From positions 1-64,000 of the forward strand of contig NZ_BAGA01000058.1 in assembly GCF_000308595.1 (NCBI RefSeq): a DNA stretch of 64,000 nucleotides, written 5' to 3'. Position 1 is the first letter of the stretch; each line of letters starts with the position of its first letter. The position numbers were made by a program, and so were the translations under genes. The notes under the pieces are model-generated. The model was not told where the DNA came from and made no database searches. It worked only from the letters and a program-made list of their open reading frames with translations. The DNA is from Nocardia higoensis NBRC 100133 (GTDB lineage Bacteria > Actinomycetota > Actinomycetes > Mycobacteriales > Mycobacteriaceae). Positions 24,392 to 35,395 of this stretch are shown here, one piece after another.

Positions 24392-26194
24392 ATGGATGAC
24401 ACGTCAGTGGGTGGCGGGGACGCCACTTTGCCGGCGGAGGCGTTCGGACGCTATCGGCTTCTGTCGCTGCTCGGCCAGGGCGGCATGGGCCAGGTGTGGC
24501 GGGCGCATGATTCGCTGACCAACCGGGTGGTGGCGCTCAAGGTGTTGCCCGAGCGCTTCGCCGATGACGAGCAGCTGCGCGAGCGGTTTCGCCGGGAGTG
24601 CCTGGCGGTGGCCCAGTTGACCGAGCCGCATGTGATCCCCATCCACGACTTCGGCGACATCGACGGCCGGCTGTATCTGAATATGCGCTTGATCGAGGGC
24701 ACCGACCTGCGCAAGGTGATCGCGCGAGAAGGGGCCCTGTCGCCGCAGCGGGCAGTGGCGATCATCGCGCAGGTCGCAGGCGCGCTGCAGGCGGCCCATG
24801 ACACCGGGCTGGTCCATCGCGATGTCAAACCCACCAACATCCTGCTGGGGGCCGATGAGTTCGCCTCCCTGATCGATTTCGGGATCGCCCACGCCACCGA
24901 CGACCGTACGCTGACCATGATCGGCGAGACCATCGGCACCGTCGCCTACATGGCGCCGGAGGCCATCAACTCGGAGCTCAAGGCTGATGCCCGAGTGGAT
25001 GTGTACGCGTTGACGTGCGTGCTGTACGAGTGCCTGACCGGCCGGCCGCCGTTTTCGAGCGCAGCGGGGATGCAGGGTGTGATCGCCCATCACCTGCACA
25101 CCCCGGCGCCGCGTCCGAGCGCCGCTACACCCGATGTACCGGCTGCGTTCGACGCGGTCATCGCCAAGGGAATGGCCAAAAACCCTGACGATCGTTACCA
25201 GACCGTGCGCGAGCTCGCCGCGGCGGCTCGCGCCGCGGTGGGCGATTCCGCGCCCAGCGCCGTCGGGGGCGTGGCGGCTGCGCGCAAGAGGCGGCGAATC
25301 AGATTGTCGGCGAAGACCGCCGGACTGCTCGCCGCCGCGGTCGCAGCCGTCATGGCGGCCGCTGCGGCTGTCGTCATCGGTGTCCAACGGGAATCAGGCG
25401 GCGGTGGCGACTCGCCCCTACCTATCGCCTCGGGCTACTCGTCCCAGACTCCGCTACCGTTCACCGGCGTCAGCCTGCCCACCGATGTGGCGGTCGACCT
25501 GGCGGGCAATGTGTACGTCACCGATATGGGTGACGATCGGGTGATGAAATTGGCGGCGGGCGCCTCGGAGGCGACCCCGCTGCCCTTCAGCGGCCTGAAC
25601 AACCCCCAGGGCGTGGCGGTCGACACGGCGGGCAACGTATACGTCACCGACACGAGTAACGATCGGGTGATGAAACTGGCGGCGGGCGCTTCGGCGCCGA
25701 CCCCGTTGCCGTTCACCGGGCTCAAAGATCCCCAGGGTGTGGCGGTCGACGCGGCGGGAGACGTGTACGTCGGCGACCGGGGTAATGATCGGGTGGTGAG
25801 GTTGGCGGCGGGCGCGTCGGAGCCGACGACGCTGCCGTTCACGGGACTCCAAGATCCTCAGGGTATGGCGGTCGACACGGCGGGCAATGTATACGTCACC
25901 GAATTGAGTACCGAACGCGTGCTGAGGTTGGCGGTGGGCGCTTCGGCGCCGACGACGCTGCCGTTCACCGGGCTCAAAGATCCCCAGGGTGTGGCGGTCG
26001 ACGCGGCCGGAGACTTGTACGTCGTCGACTGGGGTAACCAATGGGTGGTGAGGTTGGCGGCGGGCGCGTCGACGCCGACCCCGCTGCCGTTCACCGGTCT
26101 GAAGAATCCCCAGGGTGTCGCGGTCGACGCGGCGAACAACGTCTACATCGTGGACGTGGGCTCCGATCCGGTGGTGAAACTCTCGGTCAGCTGA
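24392..26194 (+). CDS. PknD-like serine/threonine receptor kinase with six NHL repeats, 600 aa
   Basis: The cytoplasmic kinase domain (about 20-280) has GQGGMG (28-33), the ATP Lys50, HRD (142-144), DFG (162-164) and YMAPE (186-190), so all catalytic residues are present. A basic stop-transfer patch (ARKRRRIR) and an Ala-rich membrane span (about 309-330) follow. The outside part (353-600) is six 42-residue repeats (LPFTGL, PQGVAVD, NVYVTD, RVVRLAAGAS), the NHL/beta-propeller sensor of M. tuberculosis PknD. It likely senses an extracellular cue and phosphorylates regulators such as anti-anti-sigma factors. No phosphatase or partner gene is adjacent. Confidence 0.93.
   Translation: MDDTSVGGGDATLPAEAFGRYRLLSLLGQGGMGQVWRAHDSLTNRVVALKVLPERFADDEQLRERFRRECLAVAQLTEPHVIPIHDFGDIDGRLYLNMRLIEGTDLRKVIAREGALSPQRAVAIIAQVAGALQAAHDTGLVHRDVKPTNILLGADEFASLIDFGIAHATDDRTLTMIGETIGTVAYMAPEAINSELKADARVDVYALTCVLYECLTGRPPFSSAAGMQGVIAHHLHTPAPRPSAATPDVPAAFDAVIAKGMAKNPDDRYQTVRELAAAARAAVGDSAPSAVGGVAAARKRRRIRLSAKTAGLLAAAVAAVMAAAAAVVIGVQRESGGGGDSPLPIASGYSSQTPLPFTGVSLPTDVAVDLAGNVYVTDMGDDRVMKLAAGASEATPLPFSGLNNPQGVAVDTAGNVYVTDTSNDRVMKLAAGASAPTPLPFTGLKDPQGVAVDAAGDVYVGDRGNDRVVRLAAGASEPTTLPFTGLQDPQGMAVDTAGNVYVTELSTERVLRLAVGASAPTTLPFTGLKDPQGVAVDAAGDLYVVDWGNQWVVRLAAGASTPTPLPFTGLKNPQGVAVDAANNVYIVDVGSDPVVKLSVS
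25448..26190 (+). repeat. Six tandem 126-base repeats encoding NHL blades
   Basis: The repeats differ at scattered positions but keep long identical words, such as those coding PQGVAVD and RLAAGAS. Repeats 3 and 5, and 4 and 5, are most alike, suggesting recent duplication or conversion inside the array. The unit is 42 codons, so gain or loss of a unit keeps the frame. A six-bladed propeller would be closed by this number. Confidence 0.85.
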
Positions 26195-26238
26195 ATCCTC
26201 GTGGGTAGCAGGCCCTTGTCCGGCTGGTTATTCATCGG

Positions 26239-26310
26239 TGGGCGCAGAGGGGATCGAACCCCCGACCGCTGGTGTGTAAAACCAGTGCTCTACCGCTGAG
26301 CTATACGCCC
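26239..26310 (-). tRNA. tRNA-Val (anticodon UAC)
   Basis: On the minus strand the sequence starts GGGCGTA and ends TGCGCCC plus the discriminator A, giving a seven-base-pair acceptor stem. The anticodon stem CTGGT/ACCAG closes loop TTTACAC, so the anticodon is TAC (Val GUA/GUG). The T arm has GGTTCGATCCC-like conserved bases. CCA is not encoded. It is 72 bases long and lies between the kinase and ahpE genes. Confidence 0.95.
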
Positions 26311-26342
26311 GTACCCCGCCGACCGGAACCGGCGGGAACGGT

Positions 26343-26822
26343 TTATGAATCTAGCGCGGCGATCGCTTTCTCCCAAGCGCCCTGGTCACGGGGCTCGCCG
26401 GGGCCGTTCATCTCCGAGAATCGGATGATGCCCGCCTTGTCGACGACGAAGGTGCCGCGGTTGGCGATGCCGGTCTTGTCGTTGAAGACGCCGTAGGCCT
26501 GGGCGGTGGCGCCGTGCGGCCAGAAGTCCGACAGCAGGGGGAAGGTGTAACCCTGTTCGGCCGCCCAGATCTTGTGGGTTGGCGGCGGGCCGACGGAGAT
26601 CGCGAGGATCTCGGCGTCGTCGTTCTGGAACTTGGGCAGTTCGTCGCGGACCTTGCACAGTTCGCCCTGGCACACGCCGGTGAAGGCGAGCGGGTAGAAC
26701 ACGATCAGCACGTTCTTGCTGCCCCGGTAGTTCGAGAGCGTGACGGGCTGGTTGTTCTGGTCCTTGAGGGTGAAATCCGGCGCGACGGTGCCGACTTCCA
26801 GCGGGCCGACCTCGGCTGGCAT
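26343..26822 (-). CDS. ahpE: AhpE-type one-cysteine peroxiredoxin, 159 aa
   Basis: It reduces hydroperoxides and peroxynitrite in the cytoplasm. The peroxidatic Cys51 sits in FYPLAFTGVCQGEL, with a second Cys at 56 inside the same helix, as in some AhpE proteins. GTVAPDF near the start is the thioredoxin-fold marker. GGAGG 8 bases before the ATG at 26822 supports this start over an ATG at 26837. Its neighbours (DUF3052, lipoprotein, aceE) reproduce the Rv2238c-Rv2241 order of M. tuberculosis as I recall it. Confidence 0.9.
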   Translation of the reverse strand: MPAEVGPLEVGTVAPDFTLKDQNNQPVTLSNYRGSKNVLIVFYPLAFTGVCQGELCKVRDELPKFQNDDAEILAISVGPPPTHKIWAAEQGYTFPLLSDFWPHGATAQAYGVFNDKTGIANRGTFVVDKAGIIRFSEMNGPGEPRDQGAWEKAIAALDS

Positions 26823-26901
26823 ACGCGAATCCTCCATCGTGACGGGTCTCGGTCCGGGCGGTGGATGAGCACCTCCCGGACCGAAACCATAGCGAAAAGG
26901 G

Positions 26902-27324
26902 TCAGCGCTGCTTGGAGGGAGCCTTCGGCTGCACGAGGCGGCTGCCGGTCCACGCACCGAGGCTGATGGCCGAGGTCTGGGTCAGGCCCGCCGTGGGTGC
27001 CGATTCGGCGATCTCACTCGGGTCCACGTGGCCCGGCTGACCGGTCTTGGGAGTGAGTACCCAGATGAAACCGTCGTCGGCGAGCGGGCTGATGACTTCC
27101 ATCAGCTCGTCGGCCAGATCGCCGTCGCCGTCGCGCCACCACAGCAGCACCGCATCCACGACCTCGTCGGAATCCTCGTCGACCATCTCGCCGCCGCTGG
27201 CTTCTTCCACGGCTGCACGGAGGTCGTCATCTGTGTCCTCGTCCCAGCCGAGCTCCTGGACCACCATGCCGTGTGCAATGCCAAGCTTCTGAGCGTAATT
27301 CTGCGCGTCCGCCGCGGCGACCAC
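26902..27324 (-). CDS. DUF3052 family protein, 140 aa
   Basis: A conserved actinobacterial protein of unknown function, in the place of M. tuberculosis Rv2239c. Recognisable segments are YAQKLGIAHGMVVQELGWDED, a strongly acidic middle (EDSDEVVDAVLLWWRDGDGD), and the C-terminal GLTQTSAISLGAWTGSRLV. GAGGAGG 8 bases before the GTG at 27324 fixes the start. The acidic central half and lack of signal or membrane segment suggest a cytoplasmic protein. Confidence 0.85.
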   Translation of the reverse strand: MVAAADAQNYAQKLGIAHGMVVQELGWDEDTDDDLRAAVEEASGGEMVDEDSDEVVDAVLLWWRDGDGDLADELMEVISPLADDGFIWVLTPKTGQPGHVDPSEIAESAPTAGLTQTSAISLGAWTGSRLVQPKAPSKQR

Positions 27325-27434
27325 GGTGGTGTCCTCCTCAATCCCGACAACAGGTAAGTGCAAGCGAACATGGTTATCGGCCCGAGCGCAAGCTGATCGG
27401 TCGAAAATGGGGCGAATGTCGCGTCGATCCGGGC

Positions 27435-27971
27435 TTACGGGCAGGCCTCGCGGACGGTGGTGCGGGCGGTGTTGACCCGCTGGCTCGCGGCGTTGAGCGG
27501 ATCGACATTCGCGTGGTAGGACATCTTTCTGGTCTCCTCGGCGAGCTGGCGCGCCGCGTTCACGTACTCGGTGAGTTTGCCCGCCAGATCCGGCGGCAAT
27601 TTTTCTCCCGCGTTGTTCACCCCGGCCTCGACCTTGTTCGCCGCGTCCTCGAGGGTCGCGGCGGCGGTGTCGCGTCTGGCGTCGTAGTCCGGGGCGTTGG
27701 AGTCGTGGGCTTCCACGAATTCGTTGTAGCGCTGCACGCCGATGCCGCTGGTGGTCGCGAAGGGCGCGCAGTTGTCGGCGATCGCCTGCGTCTGCTCGGC
27801 GGCGCGGCGCGAGGAGGTGGCGGCGGCCTGCTCGCTCTTGTAGATCTCGACCTCGCCGGTGTTCGGCAGCGCGGTGCCGGGGACTTGTTCGCCGCAGGCC
27901 ACCACGGTCCCGGCCAGCACGGCCAGCGTGGAGCAGGCCAGCCCGATCCGGCGCGGAATCAACAGCTTCAT
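27435..27971 (-). CDS. Predicted lipoprotein, Rv2240c position, 178 aa
   Basis: A hydrophobic signal with lipobox VVAC (Cys26) is followed by a helical mature domain with many Ala, Glu and Arg residues (SSRRAAEQTQAIADN, NKVEAGVNNAGEKLPPDL) and a closing Cys at the end (VREACP) that could pair with the Cys in NCAPF. It is likely anchored at the outer face of the cytoplasmic membrane. It lies on the minus strand, divergent from aceE. Function unknown. Confidence 0.75.
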   Translation of the reverse strand: MKLLIPRRIGLACSTLAVLAGTVVACGEQVPGTALPNTGEVEIYKSEQAAATSSRRAAEQTQAIADNCAPFATTSGIGVQRYNEFVEAHDSNAPDYDARRDTAAATLEDAANKVEAGVNNAGEKLPPDLAGKLTEYVNAARQLAEETRKMSYHANVDPLNAASQRVNTARTTVREACP

Positions 27972-28231
27972 CGATGTCTCCCCTGCTCACGGTGGCGGCT
28001 GCGCATAGTGGCTGATGGAGCCCGGCGGGCGAGGTCTGCCGGGGCAACTGGGCAGTAACCCATTTTCTGCAGACGGTACTTGATTTCCGACTGCGATGAT
28101 GCTTCGGGACGCACCTTCGGGAAGGATGGAGGTGCGACCGACCTGGCGCATCGGACGAATTCGCACACCAGCGGATCCGCCCATGGATAACGAAGCACAT
28201 CAGCTTTTCCACACCTGCACGAGGAGCAGAT

Positions 28232-31129
<2,898 letters not shown>

Positions 31130-31140
31130 CGCAACATTGG

Positions 31141-32472
31141 ATGGTGGACCGTAAACCGCCGCGGCCGAGACGGATCTCCGAAGGCTCTTCCGAGCACGAG
31201 GTTTATCTGCCTACGGGCGCGCTCTCGCCGAACCGACAGACCCGTGATCCACTGCCGGACACGCTGCTCAAGCGGGTGAAGCAATTCTCCGGGCGGCTGT
31301 CCACCGAGGCGGTGGGGTCGATGCAGGATCGGTTGCCGTTCTTCGCCGATCTGGACGCCGCGCAACGCGCGGGTGTGCAGATGCTGGTGCAGACCGCGGT
31401 GGTGAACTTCCTGGAGTGGTTGCAGGACCCGGACAGCGACATCCGGTTCAGCCTGGACACCTTCCAGGTGATCCCGCAGGATCTGGCGCGGCGGCTGACG
31501 CTGCGCCAGACCGTGGACATGGTCCGGGTGGCCATGGAGTTCTTCGAACAGTGGCTGCCCGCGCTGGCGCGCAACGACCGTCAGCTGGTCGCGCTCACCG
31601 AGGCGGTGCTGCGATACGGGCGTGAGCTCGGATTCGCCGCCGCCTCGGTGTATGCCAGCGCCGCCGAATCGCGCGGCGCCTGGGACACCCGCCTGGAGGC
31701 GCTGGTCGTCGATGCCGTGGTCCGCGGCGACACCGGCCCGGACATGCTCTCCCGGGCCGCCACGTTGAACTGGGACGCCACCGCGCCCGCCACCGTGCTG
31801 GTCGGCACGCCACCCGGGGGACACGGCGTGTCGGCGGTGGGCGCGGTGCACAACATCGCCGCCAGGCACGGGCGCGCCGCGCTGGCCGTGGTGCAGGGGG
31901 CGCGGCTGGTGATGGTCGTCAGCGGTCATCTCGGCGACAGCCACGCGGGCCCGTTCCTGGCCGATCTGCTGGCCGAGGTGTTCTCCGACGGTCCGGTGGT
32001 GATCGGTCCGACCATGCGGACCCTCGGTGCGGCGCACACCAGCGCGGTGGAGGCGCTGGCCGGCATGGAGGCCGTGGTGGGGTGGCGCGGGGCGCCGCGG
32101 CCGGTGCATGCGGCCGAGTTGCTGCCCGAACGCGTGTTGCTCGGCGACAGAGGTGCGGTGGACGCGCTGAACGAGTATGTTGTGCTCCCGTTGGAAGCTG
32201 CCGGTTCGGCGCTGGCCGACACCCTCGATGCCTATCTCGATTGCGGTGGCGCGGTCGAGACGTGCGCGCGACAGCTGTACGTACATCCAAATACGGTCCG
32301 GTACCGGTTGAAGCGAATCGCCGAGATCACCGGCCGGGATCCGCTCAATGCGAGGGATGCGTACGTGCTCAGGATCGCCGCGACCATGGGTCGCCTGACA
32401 CGAATGCGTAACGAAACGTCACAATCAGCACCAGAGGTATCTGTGGCAACACACGATCCCGAAGGCTTGTAA
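31141..32472 (+). CDS. mabR: PucR-type regulator of fatty acid synthesis (MabR/FasR-like), 443 aa
   Basis: The C terminus is a PucR-family helix-turn-helix: YLDCGGAVETCARQLYVHPN then TVRYRLKRIAEITGRDP. The rest is a large GGDEF-like/GAF-free sensing region typical of MabR (mycobacteria) and FasR (Streptomyces), which activate or control the FAS-II or fatty-acid genes and respond to acyl-CoA. It lies between aceE and fabD exactly where M. tuberculosis Rv2242 does. The inverted repeat at 32514-32534 directly after it is its expected target. Confidence 0.88.
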   Translation: MVDRKPPRPRRISEGSSEHEVYLPTGALSPNRQTRDPLPDTLLKRVKQFSGRLSTEAVGSMQDRLPFFADLDAAQRAGVQMLVQTAVVNFLEWLQDPDSDIRFSLDTFQVIPQDLARRLTLRQTVDMVRVAMEFFEQWLPALARNDRQLVALTEAVLRYGRELGFAAASVYASAAESRGAWDTRLEALVVDAVVRGDTGPDMLSRAATLNWDATAPATVLVGTPPGGHGVSAVGAVHNIAARHGRAALAVVQGARLVMVVSGHLGDSHAGPFLADLLAEVFSDGPVVIGPTMRTLGAAHTSAVEALAGMEAVVGWRGAPRPVHAAELLPERVLLGDRGAVDALNEYVVLPLEAAGSALADTLDAYLDCGGAVETCARQLYVHPNTVRYRLKRIAEITGRDPLNARDAYVLRIAATMGRLTRMRNETSQSAPEVSVATHDPEGL

Positions 32473-32513
32473 CGCGCGAACGCGATTGCTCGATCGGGCC
32501 GGTCCACATGGGT

Positions 32514-32534
32514 TTTTGTGGGACCCCCACAAAA
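32514..32534. promoter_or_regulatory. MabR operator (FAS-II inverted repeat)
   Basis: TTTTGT, nine bases, ACAAAA: exactly the TTTTGT-N9-ACAAAA element I know as the MabR site of mycobacterial FAS-II promoters. Here the symmetry is longer: TTTTGTGGG and CCCACAAAA are perfect 9-base arms around ACC. It sits 42 bases after the regulator stop and 67 bases before the fabD start. Binding is inferred from the motif match. Confidence 0.85.
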
Positions 32535-32600
32535 GCGGTTCGAAAGCTTCATTCGCACCGACATCTCGTGCGGCCGGGCTCACAGTGTTTTCTTAGAGAC

Positions 32601-33530
32601 GTGATCGCGTTGTTCGCCCCTGGACAGGGGTCCCAGACTCCCGGCATGCTCGCCCCCTGGCTCGACCTCCCCGGTGCGAGTGATCGCCTCGCCCTGTGGT
32701 CGAAGGCCGCGGGCCTCGATCTGGTCCGTCTCGGAACCACCGCGACGGCCGAGGAGATCGTCGACACCGCGGTGACCCAGCCGCTGGTCGTCGCCGCCGC
32801 TCTGCTGGCCTACGCGCAGATCGGCGAGGGGCGGAGCGAGACGGATGCGCTCGCTGCCGATACGATCGTGGCCGGGCATTCGGTCGGCGAATTCGCCGCC
32901 GCCGCTGTCGCCGGGGTCATCACCCCCGACGAGGCCGTCACTCTCGCCGCTATCCGCGGCGCGGAGATGGCGAAGGCGTGCGCACTGGAACCGACCGGCA
33001 TGTCCGCCGTGCTCGGCGGCGACGAGGCCGTCGTACTGGCTCGTCTCGACGAGCTCGATCTGGTGCCGGCCAACCGCAACGCGGTCGGTCAGATCGTGGC
33101 GGCAGGCAAGCTGGACGCGTTGGCCGAACTGGCGGCGAATCCGCCGGAGAAGGCACGGGTGCGGGCGCTGCCGGTGGCGGGAGCCTTCCACACCGCCTTC
33201 ATGGCTCCGGCTCAGGACGCGGTGGCCGAGGCCATCGCGCGGATCACGCCCGGTGAGCCCATCCGGACCCTGCTGTCGAACTTCGACGGCAAGCCGGTGG
33301 CTTCGGGGCGCGACGCGATCGAGAAGCTCGCCGCTCAGGTCACCAGGCCCGTGCGCTGGGATCTGTGCTCCGAGACGGTCCGCGCCGCCGGTGTGTCGGC
33401 GGTGGCGGAGCTGCCGCCGGCGGGAACGCTGGTCGGCATCGCAAAACGAGAGCTGAAGGGCACGCCGACGTTGGCGTTGAAAACCCCCGAGGACCTCCCC
33501 GCGTTCGCCGCGCTGGGGCACTCCGGCTAG
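32601..33530 (+). CDS. fabD: Malonyl-CoA:ACP transacylase, 309 aa
   Basis: FabD transfers malonyl from CoA to the acyl carrier protein for mycolate precursor elongation. The N terminus has the standard FAPGQGSQTPGM, the nucleophile elbow GHSVGEFAAA (Ser94), and the catalytic His in VAGAFHTAFM. GTG at 32601 gives the normal N terminus; the ribosome site is weak (AGAGA). It is the first gene of the fabD-acpM-kasA run. Confidence 0.94.
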   Translation: MIALFAPGQGSQTPGMLAPWLDLPGASDRLALWSKAAGLDLVRLGTTATAEEIVDTAVTQPLVVAAALLAYAQIGEGRSETDALAADTIVAGHSVGEFAAAAVAGVITPDEAVTLAAIRGAEMAKACALEPTGMSAVLGGDEAVVLARLDELDLVPANRNAVGQIVAAGKLDALAELAANPPEKARVRALPVAGAFHTAFMAPAQDAVAEAIARITPGEPIRTLLSNFDGKPVASGRDAIEKLAAQVTRPVRWDLCSETVRAAGVSAVAELPPAGTLVGIAKRELKGTPTLALKTPEDLPAFAALGHSG

Positions 33531-33688
33531 CTTTCCACGGCGACCGTGCGCCGTATCGACGCCCGGTCGTGACCGAATCGTCGGTAACCTCCGGCGGTCG
33601 CGGTCCGAAAACCATATAGAAGCCCCCCGCAAAGAAATCCCCTCCGGGGGGACACGCCCTACACGAGAAACTAGAAGGGAGCCACGAA

Positions 33689-33988
33689 GTGGCCGCTCTG
33701 ACCCAGGAACAAATCGTCGAGGAACTCGGCAGGATCATCGAAGAGGTTACGGGTATCGAACCGTCCGAGGTGACCGTCGAGAAGTCCTTCGTCGATGACC
33801 TGGACATCGACTCGCTGTCCATGGTCGAGATCGCTGTGCAGACCGAGGACAAGTACGGCGTGAAGATCCCCGACGAGGATCTGGCCAGCTTGAAGACGGT
33901 CGGAGACGCTGTCTCCTACATCCAGAAGCTCGAGGCCGAGAACGCTGACGCGGCCGCGGAGCTCAAGGCCAAGTTCGACGGCGAGTAG
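33689..33988 (+). CDS. acpM: Acyl carrier protein AcpM, 99 aa
   Basis: The phosphopantetheine attachment site is DIDSLSM with Ser42. The acidic four-helix ACP body is followed by a C-terminal extension ([17 protein letters not shown]) that is shorter than in mycobacterial AcpM but of the same kind. GTG start with AGAAGGGAG upstream. It carries the growing meromycolate chain for KasA. There are 158 bases between fabD and this gene, with a small GC hairpin (CCCCTCCGGGG) but no clear terminator. Confidence 0.94.
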   Translation: MAALTQEQIVEELGRIIEEVTGIEPSEVTVEKSFVDDLDIDSLSMVEIAVQTEDKYGVKIPDEDLASLKTVGDAVSYIQKLEAENADAAAELKAKFDGE

Positions 33989-33998
33989 GGCCGAAACA

Positions 33999-35249
33999 GT
34001 GACCACTCCTTCCACCTTGAATGGGAATTTCCCCAACGTCGTCGTGACGAGCATGGCGGCTACCACGTCGATCGCGGGCGACGTCGATGCGACGTGGAAG
34101 GGACTCCTCAACGGCGAGAGCGGCATCGACGTTCTCGAGGATTCCTTCATCGAGGAATACAATCTTCCGGTCCGCATCGGCGGACATCTGAAGGTGAACC
34201 CCGACACCCTGCTCACCAGGGTGGAAATCCGTCGCATGGCATATGTCGAGCGACTCGCGACCGTTCTGGGTCGCGAGGTGTGGAAGAACGCGGGCAGCCC
34301 CGAGGTCGATCCCGACCGCCTGGCTGTGGCGATCGGCACCGGACTCGGTGGCGGCGACGCGCTGATCGACTCGGTCGACAAGCTGAAGAACGGTGGCTAT
34401 CGCAAGATCTCGCCGCTGGCTGTTCAGATGGTCATGCCGAACGGTCCGTCGGCCTGCGTCGGCCTCGAGTTGAAGGCCAGGGCAGGAGTGGTCACTCCGG
34501 TCTCGGCGTGCTCGTCCGGTTCGGAAGCCATCGCGAACGCGTGGCGGATGATCGTGATGGGAGACGCCGATATCGTCGTCACCGGCGGCGTCGAAGGCTA
34601 CATCGACGCCCTGCCGATCGCCGCGTTCTCCATGATGCGTGCCACCAGCAGCCGTAACGATGATCCGAAGGGCGCCTCGCGGCCGTTCGACAAGGACCGT
34701 GACGGCTTCGTCTTCGGTGAGGCGGGCGCCCTGATGGTGCTCGAGACCGAGGAGCACGCCAAGGCGCGCGGCGCGACCATCCACGCCCGTCTGCTGGGCG
34801 CGGGCATCACCTCCGACGGCTACCACCTGGTGGCCCCGGATCCGGAGGGCACCGGCGCCGCTCGCGCGATGACCCGCGCGATCCAGTCGGCCGGCCTGAA
34901 CAAGCAGGACATCACCCACATCAACGCGCACGCCACCGCCACCCCCGTCGGTGACACGGCCGAGGCGAACGCGATCAACAAGGCTGTGGGCAACCACGCT
35001 TCGGTGTACGCGCCCAAGTCGGCGCTGGGTCACTCGATCGGCGCCGTCGGCGCGCTCGAGTCGATCCTCACCGTCATGAGCATCCGCGACGGCATCGTTC
35101 CGCCGACCTTGAACCTGGAGAACCAGGATCCGGAGATCGACCTCGACGTGGTGAAGGGCGAGGCCCGCCACCAGAAGATCGAATACGCGATCAACAATTC
35201 GTTCGGTTTCGGTGGGCACAATGTTGCCCTCGCCTTCGGTCGCGCATAG
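33999..35249 (+). CDS. kasA: Beta-ketoacyl-ACP synthase KasA, 416 aa
   Basis: This condensing enzyme elongates long-chain acyl-AcpM with malonyl-AcpM. Cys171 in SACSSGSEA, the His in [13 protein letters not shown] and the second His plus Lys in [15 protein letters not shown] make up the Cys-His-His active site with the same spacing as M. tuberculosis KasA. It starts 10 bases after acpM. No second synthase (kasB) follows, unlike mycobacteria. A strong hairpin lies between kasA and accD6. Confidence 0.95.
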   Translation: MTTPSTLNGNFPNVVVTSMAATTSIAGDVDATWKGLLNGESGIDVLEDSFIEEYNLPVRIGGHLKVNPDTLLTRVEIRRMAYVERLATVLGREVWKNAGSPEVDPDRLAVAIGTGLGGGDALIDSVDKLKNGGYRKISPLAVQMVMPNGPSACVGLELKARAGVVTPVSACSSGSEAIANAWRMIVMGDADIVVTGGVEGYIDALPIAAFSMMRATSSRNDDPKGASRPFDKDRDGFVFGEAGALMVLETEEHAKARGATIHARLLGAGITSDGYHLVAPDPEGTGAARAMTRAIQSAGLNKQDITHINAHATATPVGDTAEANAINKAVGNHASVYAPKSALGHSIGAVGALESILTVMSIRDGIVPPTLNLENQDPEIDLDVVKGEARHQKIEYAINNSFGFGGHNVALAFGRA

Positions 35250-35273
35250 TCGCCCGATCGACTGCTCAACGAT

Positions 35274-35322
35274 CCCGGTGGGGTCGGCCGATGAACAACG
35301 GCCTCGACCCCACCGGGTTTTT
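35274..35322 (+). terminator. Strong intrinsic terminator between kasA and accD6
   Basis: Perfect 13-base arms (35274-35286 and 35305-35317, CCCGGTGGGGTCG and its complement) enclose an 18-base loop and are followed by TTTTT. It starts 25 bases after the kasA stop. accD6 (35396) therefore probably has its own promoter in the remaining 70 bases or depends on read-through. Confidence 0.85.
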
Positions 35323-35395
35323 CGAATCCACCGACGGTCTTTCGGCCATTTGCCGCGACCAGCGGCACACACTCTTTCGATGAGGAGAAAACGCG

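Noticed and set aside
25448..26190. Regular repeats that could be taken for a CRISPR array.
   Set aside because: The period is 126 bases, there are no unique spacers, and the frame encodes NHL blades of the kinase.
26343..28231. Operon of tRNA-Val with ahpE.
   Set aside because: They share a strand, but the tRNA has its own ends and lies downstream of ahpE; no processing signal is apparent.
35250..35395. A decayed kasB between kasA and accD6.
   Set aside because: The 146 bases contain only the terminator and leader; no KAS motif remnants are seen.
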